Shown here piece after piece: positions 26,624 to 36,376 of a stretch of 64,000 bases of DNA. The notes beneath the pieces are model-generated. The model made no database searches, was not told the DNA's origin, and saw only the letters and a program-made list of their open reading frames with translations. Numbering within the stretch: the stretch's first letter is position 1; every line of letters begins with the position of its first letter. Made by a program: the position numbers and the translations under genes. Source of the DNA: an uncultured Acidobacteriaceae bacterium (lineage in GTDB: Bacteria; Acidobacteriota; Terriglobia; Terriglobales; Acidobacteriaceae); assembly GCA_903911925.1 (NCBI GenBank), contig CAIWFH010000146.1, positions 16,807 through 80,806 of the forward strand, given 5' to 3'.

Positions 26624-27183
26624 TGCGCGCAAAGGGCATGGGAAGCGATAGCGTGGAAAAGAAAATCAACTCAGTTTCCAGCGGCTCAGGTACTGTAGAG
26701 ACAACTCCCGCAGCACGCTCTTGCAGGTTATCCACTCAAGGCTTCCTCCCCGGCATTGATCCGCAGGAGAGCCAGAACAACGGCATCCAGAGGTCCTGCT
26801 GCGTGATCCTTACCAACTCATTTCCCCATCTCAAAAGGTATTGAGGACTCCGGCGCCTTTTCCGCTTTAGCCCCGATTCCCTTATCTTCTGCAACCCATC
26901 TGTACCCTGTGACTTGGGTTCGCACCGCTTAAAGCTCGCCTTGCGTACACCGGACACAAATAGCAACCCACTCCATCATGAATTCGAAACCAGCCGAATA
27001 GCACGGTAAGGCGGACCCAGCGTGCCCATGCCGTGAAGCCTTCCGATTAAGCCTGCCCGAATTAGAGCAAAGCCAGTGACACGACCGCCTGAAAGGCATT
27101 GGGCCAGCTTTGGATTCCTTCTCCCAATGACGAAGACCCGCGGCCGGAGCCGCGAGTCTGAGAGTTGCGCCGACCTGGCGATG
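26624..27183. other. Intergenic region between convergent genes
   Basis: About 560 bp without a supported gene. Near its right end CGCGGC-cgga-GCCGCG (27139-27154) forms a compact GC hairpin 30 bp after the stop of the minus-strand gene at 27184; no T-run follows, so it is at most a weak terminator. Confidence 0.5.
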
Positions 27184-28029
27184 CTACGGTTGCGGCTTTG
27201 CGGGCGCTGTCTGACTCTCAATCATCTGCCGCCGCTGCTCAAACAGCTGCTGCATGCTGGTGATTTTCTCTTCGGTGACTTTGTCCGGGGATTGGTTTTG
27301 AGAGGCGCTCGCAGGCGCTTCTGAAGCAGTCTGGGCTGGCGATTGGGCCGCATCCCCGGCCGGCGAGTTCTGAACGGAAGCCGCGGCGGGAGTTGCATTC
27401 GCCGCCGGACTGTCAATTGGGGCCGCCGGTGTCTCTTCCTGAGCCGGCGTATCCGACGTGCCGTCAGCCGATGAAGCATCGTCGCTGCCGTTGTTGCCGT
27501 TATAAACCGCCCTGCCGTTCTTCTGCGTCAGTGCCCAGGCGCGACGCGCAGGTGTGATCATAGCGCTCTTGTCGGCAAGAGTAGCCCCTGCCTTGTCCTT
27601 GTCCGAAGTGCGCGGGATAAGGAGCACAGCCGCAACCTTTTCCGGATCCGCGACGGAGGACTCGATCACATAGTTGAAGTCGGTGCCATTCAAAAGCGCG
27701 GTAAGCACCTGGCGCGCCGGTCCCGGTCCCAACACATCGAACGAGCGGCTTGCGCCAGCCCCTTCCGGAATATCGATCTGCACGCCGGTGCAGGCACGGA
27801 TTGCAGTAAGAACGCTGCTCAAAGTGGAGTTATCCGCGGCGACCGTGAGTTGGTCGCCTTTGCATGTGACTTTGGGCGGATTGGGCGGTGCCTGGGCCAT
27901 GACTTTGGGCAGTTCCGCTCCGGCCCCGCCCGGCGCAGAAACTGCCGGCTGCTGGCAGACGCAATAGGAAGCCGTGAGCGCCGCCAACAGGCCCGTATGC
28001 AGCAGCCGCACCGCGTTGTTGTTCGCCAT
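27184..28029 (-). CDS. Exported protein with STN-type domain
   Basis: A 281-residue protein. A signal region (about 1-31) leads to a domain of about 95 residues (GDQLTVAADNSTLSSVLTAI, then GVQIDIPEGAG, GPARQVLTALLNGTDFNYVI), the pattern of the secretin/TonB short N-terminal (STN) domain. The C-terminal half is Ala/Pro/Ser-rich, ending with a short Gln-rich helix. Free-standing STN proteins may dock with secretins; a secretin lies 560 bp away on the other strand. It follows cusA by 60 bp, and GAGG six bases before the ATG supports the start. It could belong to the efflux operon by transcription only. Confidence 0.7.
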   Translation of the reverse strand: MANNNAVRLLHTGLLAALTASYCVCQQPAVSAPGGAGAELPKVMAQAPPNPPKVTCKGDQLTVAADNSTLSSVLTAIRACTGVQIDIPEGAGASRSFDVLGPGPARQVLTALLNGTDFNYVIESSVADPEKVAAVLLIPRTSDKDKAGATLADKSAMITPARRAWALTQKNGRAVYNGNNGSDDASSADGTSDTPAQEETPAAPIDSPAANATPAAASVQNSPAGDAAQSPAQTASEAPASASQNQSPDKVTEEKITSMQQLFEQRRQMIESQTAPAKPQP

Positions 28030-28089
28030 TGTTCACCTCTTCTTCTGCATCGTGCTTGAAGCCTGGTTGTGCGCATTTGCGCTTGCTTA

Positions 28090-31000
28090 TCAGTCGCCGG
28101 CTATTGGAAGGTTCAACTCAATCAGGTAATCGGAATCGGTGCCGGGGCGCATCTTTGCCAAAGTGTCGGGGTTCTGAATCCCGTTGCTTCTCCATAGTTC
28201 ATAGATTGCCGGATAGACAAGCAACTCCAAAATGAAGGATGTGAAGATGCCGCCGACCATCGGCGCGGCAATGCGCTTCATTACGTCGGAGCCGGTGCCG
28301 ATGGACCACATCACCGGAAGCAAGCCGATGCACGTTGTTGCAAAGGTCATGAATTTTGGGCGCAACCTTTTAGCCGCGCCGTAAACAATTGCCTGGCGCA
28401 GGTCGTCCACGTCTCTGAGGCGGCCCTTCTCTTTGGCTTCCTCGTACGAAAGGTCAAGGTATAGAAGCATGAACACGCCGGTCTCGGCATCAATACTCAG
28501 CAGAGCGATAAGTCCAACCCAGACGGCAACGCTCATGTTGTAGTGCAGAAAGTAGAGCGACCAGACGGCGCCAATTGCCGAGAACGGAACCGCCAGTAGA
28601 ACGATCATCGTCTTGGTGAAAGAGCGCGTGTTGATATACAGCAGGAACATGACCAGGGCGATGGTGGCCGGCACAACAACCTGAAGGCGTCGATTGGCCC
28701 TTTCGATTGCCTCGCTCTGCCCACCCCAGGAGACCGCATAGCCTGGCGGCAGACTCACTTTATCGTGCAACAGCCGGCCGGCTTCAGCCACATAGCTGCC
28801 CACGTCGCGATTGGCCAGGTCAACAAACACATAGCCCGTAAGCATACCGTCTTCGTCGCGGATCATCGCCGGCCCGCCTATCGCATTAATGGTGGCCAGT
28901 TCGCTGATCGGCACTTGGCTGTCACCGCGGGCGGGGACCAGGATGTGGCCCATCTCATCCGGAGTGCTGCGGAAGTCGCGCATGTAACGTACGTTGACCG
29001 GATACCGCGCCGACCCATCGTAGACAGTGGTGACGTTGTCGCCGCCGATTGCGCTGTCGAGCACTTCCTGGGCCTTTTCCATACTGACGCCATAGCGAGC
29101 AAGTTCTTCACGGCGCCAGGCTACGTCGAGATAGTAGCCTTCATTAGTCCGCTCGGCAAAAACGCCGCGCGTGCCGCGCACCGATGGCAAAAGAGATTGA
29201 ATCTGTTTCCCTATCTCTTCGATTTTTGCCGGATCGTCGCCCGATACCTTTAGTCCAACGGGGGTCCTGATGCCGCTGGTCAGCATGTCGATGCGGCCCC
29301 TGATGGGCATTGTCCACGCGTTGCTGACGCCGGGAACCTTGATGGCCGCATCCATCTGCGCGATGAGCTCCTCAGACGAAATGGTGTCGGGAGTGATATG
29401 GCGAAGAATCTGCCGCGCCCAGTGCGGGGCCCAGGATGAGTACCAGGTTTCAACAGATCGCCATTGGTCCCGAGGCTTCAGCGTTATGACGGTTTCAAGC
29501 ATCGACAGGGGCGCAGGGTCGGTGGCCGACTCCGCGCGGCCCGCCTTGCCCAGCACCTGGTCAACTTCAGGGAATTGCTTGACGATCAAGTCGGTTGCCT
29601 GCAACACGCGGTGCGCCTGGGCAATGGATATCCCGGGCATGGACGTCGGCATGTACAGGATTGCCCCTTCATCCATCGGGGGCATGAATTCCGAACCAAG
29701 TGAAATGAAGACCGGAATCGTCACAACAATCAGAAGCGCGGCTGCAGTAAAGACAATTCGTTTGTGGCGAAGAGTCCACGAAACAGCTGGCTCGTAGATT
29801 CGCATGAGGAAGCCGCTTATCGGGTTCCTCTCTTCGGGACTGATTTGTCCTATGAGAAGAGAATTGGTGATGCGGCACAACCAAGCAGGCTGGAAGTCGA
29901 ATCGCTTGACCCGGGTAAGCAGCAGGCGAAGCGCCGGGTCAAGAGTAATAGCCAGCACTGCTGCTACCACCATCGCCAGAGTCTTGGTGTAAGCCAACGG
30001 GCGGAACATGCGGCCTTCCTGCCCCTCAAGGGTCAGCACAGGAAGGAACGAGATTGCAATCACCAGCAAGGCAAAGAAGGTGGGGCCAGCAACCTCCTTG
30101 ACGGCGGCAAGGACGACATCGCGATGCTGCCCCTGGCTTCCATCCTTCTGCCAGCGCTCGAGCTTCTTGTGCGTCTGTTCAACAACTACGATGGAAGCGT
30201 CGATCAGTTCACCGAATGCGATGGCCACGCCCGCCAAAGACATGACGTTGACGCTGATACCCATGAGCCGCAGCGGGATAAATGAAATGAGCACCGCCGC
30301 CGGCATTGTGACGAGCGGAATAGCGGCACTGGGAAAATGCCACAGGAATACGATGATAATCAGTACCACCGTAACCACTACTTCAAGAATCGTCTCCTGG
30401 GTGCTGTCAATGGTGCGATGGATCAGCTGCGAGCGGTCGTAAATGGGAACGATCTTCACTCCGGGCGGGAGGTTCTGCTCGATATCTTTCAAGCGCGCCT
30501 TCACCCGGTCAATGACCTGCAGCGCATTTTCTCCGCTGCGCATGATCACGATGCCGGAGACAACTTCTCCGGAGCCATTGAGGTCTGCGATTCCGCGGCG
30601 CAGGTCGGGTCCTACAACAACTTCGCCAAGGTCCCTGACGACAATGGGCGCGCCATCCTGCGGGGTGGCGACAACGATGTTCTCAAAATCCTCGATGGAG
30701 GTCGCGTATCCTCTGCCGCGCACCATGTACTCGGTTCCGCCGAAGTCAAGCAGGCGGCCGCTGGTCTCGCTGTTGCCCCCGCGCACTGCTTCGACAACCT
30801 GCGCAATTTTGAGCCCGTACCCCTTCAGTTTGTTGGGATCTAGATTTACCTGATACTGGCGAGAGAATCCGCCAATAGGCGCCACATCCGCAACCCCGGG
30901 AACCGACCTGAGCCGATACCGCAAATTCCAATCTTCGTAAGCCCTGAGATCGGAGAGGCTGTGCTGTCCGGTGCTATCGACCAACGCATACTGAAAGATC

Positions 31001-31410
31001 CAACCAAGACTGGTTGCATCCGGCCCCAGCTCAGTGTGCGCGCCTTCAGGCAGCTTGCCCAGCACGCCGGAAAGATACTCAAGCGTGCGCGAGCGCGCCC
31101 AATAGAGGTCGGTGTTGTCGTCGAAGATTACATAAACATAGGAGTAGCCAAAGTCAGAAACTCCGCGCACTGCCTTGACGTGCGGGGCGCCCAGCATGGC
31201 CGTCACAATCGGATAAGTGACCTGGGTCTCGACCAGCCCGGGACTGCGGTCCCAGCGAGAAAGGATAATGACCTGGGTATCGCCAAGCTCGGGAATCGCG
31301 TCAAGGCGGGTGTGCGCAATCGACCACCAGCCGAAGGCGCTAGCCAGCACGACCACCAGAATAACCGCGAACTTATGACGAATTGACCAGTCTATAATCC
31401 GATCGATCAC
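28090..31410 (-). CDS. cusA: Heavy-metal RND efflux pump CusA/CzcA
   Basis: A 1106-residue inner-membrane RND transporter of the heavy-metal (HME) group. Twelve helices and two large periplasmic loops fit the length. The opening (DRIIDWSIRHKFAV), the helix-4 motif FGELIDASIVVVEQ with its acidic residues for proton relay, and the methionine-rich loop (EFMPPMDEGAILYMPTSMPG) match CusA-like pumps that export Cu(I)/Ag(I) or related ions. The start is GTG with GGGGAGG eight bases before it. It lies 143 bp downstream of the membrane-fusion gene. No outer-membrane factor (CusC) is in the operon as seen here. The exact metal is not proven. Confidence 0.92.
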   Translation of the reverse strand: MIDRIIDWSIRHKFAVILVVVLASAFGWWSIAHTRLDAIPELGDTQVIILSRWDRSPGLVETQVTYPIVTAMLGAPHVKAVRGVSDFGYSYVYVIFDDNTDLYWARSRTLEYLSGVLGKLPEGAHTELGPDATSLGWIFQYALVDSTGQHSLSDLRAYEDWNLRYRLRSVPGVADVAPIGGFSRQYQVNLDPNKLKGYGLKIAQVVEAVRGGNSETSGRLLDFGGTEYMVRGRGYATSIEDFENIVVATPQDGAPIVVRDLGEVVVGPDLRRGIADLNGSGEVVSGIVIMRSGENALQVIDRVKARLKDIEQNLPPGVKIVPIYDRSQLIHRTIDSTQETILEVVVTVVLIIIVFLWHFPSAAIPLVTMPAAVLISFIPLRLMGISVNVMSLAGVAIAFGELIDASIVVVEQTHKKLERWQKDGSQGQHRDVVLAAVKEVAGPTFFALLVIAISFLPVLTLEGQEGRMFRPLAYTKTLAMVVAAVLAITLDPALRLLLTRVKRFDFQPAWLCRITNSLLIGQISPEERNPISGFLMRIYEPAVSWTLRHKRIVFTAAALLIVVTIPVFISLGSEFMPPMDEGAILYMPTSMPGISIAQAHRVLQATDLIVKQFPEVDQVLGKAGRAESATDPAPLSMLETVITLKPRDQWRSVETWYSSWAPHWARQILRHITPDTISSEELIAQMDAAIKVPGVSNAWTMPIRGRIDMLTSGIRTPVGLKVSGDDPAKIEEIGKQIQSLLPSVRGTRGVFAERTNEGYYLDVAWRREELARYGVSMEKAQEVLDSAIGGDNVTTVYDGSARYPVNVRYMRDFRSTPDEMGHILVPARGDSQVPISELATINAIGGPAMIRDEDGMLTGYVFVDLANRDVGSYVAEAGRLLHDKVSLPPGYAVSWGGQSEAIERANRRLQVVVPATIALVMFLLYINTRSFTKTMIVLLAVPFSAIGAVWSLYFLHYNMSVAVWVGLIALLSIDAETGVFMLLYLDLSYEEAKEKGRLRDVDDLRQAIVYGAAKRLRPKFMTFATTCIGLLPVMWSIGTGSDVMKRIAAPMVGGIFTSFILELLVYPAIYELWRSNGIQNPDTLAKMRPGTDSDYLIELNLPIAGD

Positions 31411-31553
31411 TGTTGAAGCCTCCCCTTCGCTCGGCTAACGCGCCTGCCACTGGCGACACGAGCATTGCTGCTGTCCATGTTGAGACGCTCAACAGACTCG
31501 ACTCCTGCGACTCGGTCGTGCCGTACCGGCATCCAGCCTTTTGTTTCAGACCG

Positions 31554-32861
31554 TCAGTTGGCGCGGCTATCCCTTGGTGAAGCGGCGTGAGGCATGGCGT
31601 CCGCAGGGCTGCCCGATTTGGAGGCCACTTGCAGCCGGCTCTCGGAGTCCACCAAAAAAGTGCCGGATGAGACAACTGTGTCGCCTTCCCGCAGGCCTTT
31701 CAGTATCTGCACCCGCTCATCAATCCTCCACCCGGTTTGAACTTCGCGCGATTCGAAATGGCCCGGTGAGGTCTGGACGAATACGCGCTTCGACATTCCG
31801 GAATCGAGAATCGCGTCGGCCGGAACGGTGAGCCCCGGCGGAAGCGACACGGGCATTTCAACATTGACAAACATGTTCGGACGCAGCTTGAACCCAGGGT
31901 TTTCAGCCTCAAGGCGCGGCCGCAAAGTGCGTGTTGCAGCATCTACCTCGGGCAGCACGTTGCTCACCACCGCTTTCATGCTCATGTCCGCGTCCGGCAA
32001 AGTGATGCGCGCCGAAGCGCCAGGCCGGAAGGCCTGCACATCCTTACCAAACACCTCTGCCTGAATCCACACATGGCTGAGGTCGGCGATGCTGTAAAGA
32101 GGCGTTTGCCTTTCGAATCTCATGCCGGCGGAAATGTTCCTTGAAAGGATGAATCCATCCGTCGGAGAAACGACATACACATCCTCCGGAATGGCGCGAT
32201 TGCGAGTAATCTCGGCGATCTGCATATCGCTCATGCCCAGATTGCGAAGCCTGTCTGCCCGGGCCTGAACACTGGCCGCGCCCTGGGTTGCCGATGCCGC
32301 CGCGTTATCCCGCGGTGTTGTTGTCGCCCCCGGCCCATGCTCGTTGGCGGCCAGAAAGCCGCCGGCCACGGAAAGGAACTCCGGAGAATAGACGGTTGCC
32401 AGGCGCTGGTCCTTTGTGACATGGTTGCCCACGGCATCGTTCTGGGTGTCCTTGACGAAACCATCGGTTCCGAAGTCGATCTGGAACACCCGGGTTTCGT
32501 CGGGTACAACTCTGCCGAAGACCCTGATGGTTCCCTGCCCCGTATCCTTCTCAACCTTGGCCAGCTTTATGCCGTAAAGTTGCTGAGCCGCTGCATCAAT
32601 CTGCACTTCGCCGGGCATTCCAGCGCCATCGGTTGGCAGGGATTTTGCGGCGTCCTGGGCATAAACCGGAACAAGGTCCATGCCGCAATCCGGCGCCGTA
32701 CCGGGCTTGTCAGAGTGATAGGCCGGATGCATCGGATCCTGGTAGTACAGAATCCGGTTCGCGGCGACCGCCGGATTTTCTTTGTGGCGGAGATGGCCCA
32801 GGGTTAGTCCTGCGGCCATCACCGCGACGAGAGGAAGAAGATAGAGAGTCTTTCGCACCAC
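31554..32861 (-). CDS. cusB: Heavy-metal efflux membrane-fusion protein CusB
   Basis: A 435-residue periplasmic adaptor for the CusA pump. After an N-terminal membrane segment it has a heavy-metal-binding domain with the hallmark DPMHP and CGMDLVPVY motifs (about residues 40-67), followed by barrel-sandwich and beta-barrel repeats (GRVVPDETRVFQIDFG in part, VVSPTDGFILSRNISAG in part, SRVW-like ADLSHVWIQAEV). GGGAGG lies just before the GTG start. It starts 11 bp after the LolA-like gene, so the two are co-transcribed. The Met/His/Cys pair in the N-terminal domain supports Cu/Ag or a similar soft metal. Confidence 0.9.
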   Translation of the reverse strand: MVRKTLYLLPLVAVMAAGLTLGHLRHKENPAVAANRILYYQDPMHPAYHSDKPGTAPDCGMDLVPVYAQDAAKSLPTDGAGMPGEVQIDAAAQQLYGIKLAKVEKDTGQGTIRVFGRVVPDETRVFQIDFGTDGFVKDTQNDAVGNHVTKDQRLATVYSPEFLSVAGGFLAANEHGPGATTTPRDNAAASATQGAASVQARADRLRNLGMSDMQIAEITRNRAIPEDVYVVSPTDGFILSRNISAGMRFERQTPLYSIADLSHVWIQAEVFGKDVQAFRPGASARITLPDADMSMKAVVSNVLPEVDAATRTLRPRLEAENPGFKLRPNMFVNVEMPVSLPPGLTVPADAILDSGMSKRVFVQTSPGHFESREVQTGWRIDERVQILKGLREGDTVVSSGTFLVDSESRLQVASKSGSPADAMPHAASPRDSRAN

Positions 32862-32872
32862 CAGGCACCTCC

Positions 32873-33781
32873 CTACGGATGCGAGTAACTTGCAGGAGTT
32901 ACGGTTTTGACACCAGCCGCGGCAGCTTCAAGTTGACCCTTGGTAAACAAAGAGTCATTGAGCGGCGGATTCACTTCGACCTTTTCGAGGACGATCTTCT
33001 CGATCACCGTGCCCGTGGTCTTTGAGCCGGGAGTGTTCAAAACCTTCGTCTCAAGCAGGTAAGGAACCTTGAGAGCACCCAGGGAACGGAAATCCCGGTA
33101 GTAAATCTCCACAGGATGGTACTTGCCATCAAGCCGTCTGGGAGCGCCCGTGGTTTTGACTTCAAGGAACGACTGCGCGTCGATCCAAAGATCAACCACC
33201 TGCGAGTTCTTCAGCGTGAGCCTGAGCTTGTAGGCATCGCGATCATCGACTTTCTCAACGCCATCGAACTCAATCTTTGTGCCCTTGGCCGCGTAGTCCA
33301 TGAGCGGGCCGTCAAGTTCCGACTGAAGTGGGACGGCCTTCATCTCTTCCGGAGTGTAGGGCTCGACATCCTTGCGATTCAGGAAAGGCCGCAGCTTATA
33401 GCCATTCGTCCCATCGAAGACCTGGACCGCGGTTTGCCCGTTGAATTGGATCTCGATTCTCTGCTTCATGGGGCGCTTGAGTTCCATGGTGAAGGGCAAT
33501 TTGGTTTGCTCTGCCGGCCGCGGCGGAGGCATAGTGGCCTTGGTCCCTCGGCGTACCTGGGTGGGAATGACCGGACCGTTGTTTCCACCGGCCTCCATAT
33601 TGCCGTTCATGACCATGGTGTGCACCGCGCGCCAGGCCTGGAGTCCCCCCCGGGCGGCGACATTTCTGTCAGCGATCTCCGCGGCAGAAAGTTTGGCCTG
33701 AGGTTGGGGAGCGTCTGTTGCCAAGGCAACAGAACTTGCGACAACAAGAACCGTGAATAAAGCCAGCGTCTTAGAAAACAT
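32873..33781 (-). CDS. Exported LolA-like/outer-membrane lipoprotein-sorting type protein
   Basis: 302 residues from the ATG at 33781 (AAGGAG six bases before it; the longer frame to 33826 has no ribosome site). A signal peptide ends near ALATDAP. The body is a curved beta-sheet type sequence with FDGTNGYKLRPF, RDAYKLRLTLK and DLWIDAQSFLEVKT, typical of the LolA/LolB-like fold that binds lipids or lipoproteins. Placed directly before cusB, it may be an accessory periplasmic factor of the efflux system. No catalytic motif is seen. Confidence 0.7.
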   Translation of the reverse strand: MFSKTLALFTVLVVASSVALATDAPQPQAKLSAAEIADRNVAARGGLQAWRAVHTMVMNGNMEAGGNNGPVIPTQVRRGTKATMPPPRPAEQTKLPFTMELKRPMKQRIEIQFNGQTAVQVFDGTNGYKLRPFLNRKDVEPYTPEEMKAVPLQSELDGPLMDYAAKGTKIEFDGVEKVDDRDAYKLRLTLKNSQVVDLWIDAQSFLEVKTTGAPRRLDGKYHPVEIYYRDFRSLGALKVPYLLETKVLNTPGSKTTGTVIEKIVLEKVEVNPPLNDSLFTKGQLEAAAAGVKTVTPASYSHP

Positions 33782-33894
33782 CGTTCTCTCCTTGAACTTG
33801 CGATTTCCTGCTGTTGTACATGTCAAATGTGGCCGCTGTACGGGAAGGGTGAGGCAACCTGCACGGGAGCCACGCCCGACTCGAGCTTCTTTGG

Positions 33895-34425
33895 CTAGAG
33901 GACAAATAGCCCATCCGCGTGAAATTTCCCGATGACGACTTTCACCCTGTCGCCGGGCTTCACTAACTTGCCCCTGTTAGAGAACACCATCCAATACGAT
34001 CTGCCTGCTTCGGGGGTGCTGCTCTGGCGCAACTGGCCGGCGTTCTCCATGGTCGGCACCTCAAGGCTCACTCCCGCCCGCTCGTCAATCAGAGCCGGGG
34101 GCACTTTCTTGTCGTTCAGTTGAGCCGCCTTCACAGGGTCCAGGATGCGGTAGCCAAACCGGATCAATTGACCGGACTCAACGGATTTGACCTCAAGCGC
34201 ATCGACGCCCCAGATGGACTCGTATCGATTTGCGGCGTGGGTAGTAAGAGAAGTGAGGTGGTAGGGAGAGACTGAGTGGCGCACCGGCTTGGGAGAAGTG
34301 TTAGTCGGGGCTTGTGGGTTGCTGGCCGAAGTCTGGGGAAACCCGGCTATGGCAATTACTCCGCTGAGGAATAAAGCGCTGGTTACGATAACGGTGAAAC
34401 GTAGTGCTGACTTGCTAAGGATCAC
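33895..34425 (-). CDS. Exported protein of unknown function, first gene of the efflux operon
   Basis: A 176-residue protein with a signal or anchor helix (VIVTSALFLSGVIAIAGF) and a C-terminal domain of about 110 residues (VDALEVKSVESGQLIRFGYRIL in part, SNRGKLVKPGDRVKVVIGKF). GTG start with GGAGG eight bases upstream. It precedes the LolA-like gene by 113 bp. The final motif YWMVFSNRGKLVKPGD is distinctive, but I do not recognise the family. Context suggests a periplasmic metal-response or accessory role; this is inference. Confidence 0.65.
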   Translation of the reverse strand: MILSKSALRFTVIVTSALFLSGVIAIAGFPQTSASNPQAPTNTSPKPVRHSVSPYHLTSLTTHAANRYESIWGVDALEVKSVESGQLIRFGYRILDPVKAAQLNDKKVPPALIDERAGVSLEVPTMENAGQLRQSSTPEAGRSYWMVFSNRGKLVKPGDRVKVVIGKFHADGLFVL

Positions 34426-35439
34426 GGGTGCATCCTCCGTTCTTCGTTCTTTACGCGTGCGTTACAGTACTGAAACCGTGCACCTTGCATTGGCAGCCAG
34501 CATTCGCGTATGGGGATTTGCCGCAAGTTGTGCCGCTGGCTTGGATTGCGAAGTCTGCGGGGTTTCTCCTGCCGGGTGCAGCTTGCGCAATACCCGTCAG
34601 AGGTACGGTAGCAGTCTTGGTGTGGATGATTACTTGCGCTGGGTCAAGTGGGCCTGCCTGATTCCGCACGTTCCCTTCTTCCCGTGCCATCCTCCTCTAT
34701 GCCTCCATCGCATTATCGCTCGAACGGCGAATACCCTCCGGCGCAATTCCGCAATAATAAGGGCGACCAAATGCAAGGGAATCATCACTTCTCTGTAAGT
34801 CGGAGTCTTTGCTGATGAGCAAGCCGTCGAGCAATTGATCAAAAACAAGTGCTCGATTCCTTCCTAGCCGCTCGGGGATGGGAGCAGGGCGCCAACCAGT
34901 CGAATTCATCAAAGCAATTTTTCACAATATCGAAGAAGATAGATTTTTTGGCCCTTGATGTTGCGCTCTTTGCGCATCAGCAAACAGAGATTTCCCTCCC
35001 GCTGTAAGGTTGACCCAATATCGCTCCGGGCGAATTCTGGAGAGTTCTCTGCGAGCCGGTTTCTGAACTAGAACCAGCAGGCCTGCCTGAATTGCAGGAA
35101 AAGGGAGCGGTGAAACATCGCATGTGTATTTGTTGATCGTCCGACAGGGCGAGCAAACCTGAAATCCGATCACGCCATTCCAACTGCTGAGGGTGATCGC
35201 GAGTTTTCTGGATCGTCGGCATTTTCTGCGGGGATTGCATTTCAGTCGGCGTCCAGCTTTGCCGAGGTTTTTCTTGTAACAACAATAGAAACGCAACGAG
35301 CTTCGCAGGTACTTCAGATGGGTCCGATGGAGGACATTTCCCGCCTTAGCAGGAGCCAACTGAACGCAAGCGCGCCTTTGGGAGGAGAGCGTTCACGGCG
35401 CGGTTAGTGCAGCAAAACCGGTTGTCATGGGGGAGGTTC
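34426..35439. other. Intergenic region with no supported gene
   Basis: About 1 kb between the divergent efflux operon and the first Crp/Fnr gene. Open frames here have poor codon structure and no ribosome sites. It should hold the promoters of both units; I see no clear palindromic metal-regulator site. Confidence 0.5.
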
Positions 35440-36192
35440 ATGACGACAGCACGTTTACAGCCCGTACGTCATGCCCTTGCAGGGGCATCTACCACAGAAT
35501 CCCACATCGCCGAGCGCGTGGTACTGATGTGCGCTTCAGCGCTTTTCACCGGACTGTCTCAGCAGGAATGCGTTGAGATCGCTTCGTGCGCAAAGGCAAG
35601 GACCTTTGCCCGCGACGAACTCTTGTTCATGCAGGGCCAGCCGGTTCGCAATCTCGTACTCCTTCAGACAGGCAGGGTAAAGCTCACCCAGCTGAGCCCC
35701 AACGGCAATGAAGTCATTCTCTGGATGAATGGGTCTGGCGATGCGGTCGGAACACCGGCCGACACAACAGCATGCAGCCATACTTGTTCAGCCCGCGCAA
35801 TGGAACAGTGTCGCGCCTTGACTTGGGAATACGCGAGGCTCCAAAATCTCCTGGTTGAGTATCCGCAAATCCGCAACAATATCAACCAGATACTCTCAAG
35901 CCGGCTGAACGAACTGGAAGAGCGCTTTCGCGAAGTGGCAACCGAAAAGGTTGCGAAGCGATTGGCCCTGGCCCTGTTGAGGCTGCTCAAGCAAGTTGGC
36001 AAGCAGTCCCCGGGGGGAGTGGAGATTTCCCTTTCCCGCGAAGAACTGGCGCAAATGACAGGAACAACCTTGTTTACCATTAGCCGCATCCTTTCTAAGT
36101 GGGGTGAGCAGGGCTTTGTACTGCCTCGCAGAGAAGCGGTTCTGGTAAAAGATGCGCAGCGGCTTGGAGAGGTGGGGTCCGAGGAGTACTAG
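35440..36192 (+). CDS. Crp/Fnr-family regulator, copy A
   Basis: A 250-residue transcription factor. The N-terminal half is a cyclic-nucleotide-binding-type beta roll (RDELLFMQGQPVRNLVLL in part, LTQLSPNGNEVILWMNGSGD), a dimer helix follows, and a winged helix-turn-helix closes it (SREELAQMTGTTLFTISRIL). The FNR N-terminal four-Cys iron-sulfur motif is absent, but five cysteines are shared with copy B (MCA, EC or DC, SCAK, HTCSA, and the QC/HC pair), so a redox or metal role is possible. The start at 35440 is chosen because both copies align from M(T/A)TAR and share a GGGGGAGG ribosome site. It lies 184 bp upstream of the FtsZ-like gene, same strand. Confidence 0.9.
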   Translation: MTTARLQPVRHALAGASTTESHIAERVVLMCASALFTGLSQQECVEIASCAKARTFARDELLFMQGQPVRNLVLLQTGRVKLTQLSPNGNEVILWMNGSGDAVGTPADTTACSHTCSARAMEQCRALTWEYARLQNLLVEYPQIRNNINQILSSRLNELEERFREVATEKVAKRLALALLRLLKQVGKQSPGGVEISLSREELAQMTGTTLFTISRILSKWGEQGFVLPRREAVLVKDAQRLGEVGSEEY

Positions 36193-36255
36193 AGTACCGT
36201 CTCAATGTTGCTCTTGCAGTGATTCGCTGGATGGAGATTTATCGACAGCAAGTTG

Positions 36256-36329
36256 AGGACGCCGCCCCTTTTTGCGTCCTGAGTGTCGCACAACATGCGG
36301 GTGCGGGCGATTTTCGAAATTTCGCCCGC
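36256..36329 (+). promoter_or_regulatory. Two hairpins in the leader of the FtsZ-like gene
   Basis: AGGACGC/GCGTCCT (36256-36262, 36274-36280; T-rich loop) and GCGGGCGA/TCGCCCGC (36303-36310, 36322-36329; 11-base loop) lie one after the other between copy A and the FtsZ-like gene, ending 47 bp before its start. They may terminate or attenuate read-through from copy A. Confidence 0.4.
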
Positions 36330-36376
36330 AACCACAACCGCCATTGAGTCACAACCTGAAAGGCAAGGTCTTCCCC

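Noticed and set aside
34922..35359. 145-residue minus-strand open frame before Crp/Fnr copy A
   Set aside because: Basic, low-complexity N-terminus, no ribosome site, no domain; possibly a remnant but not supportable.
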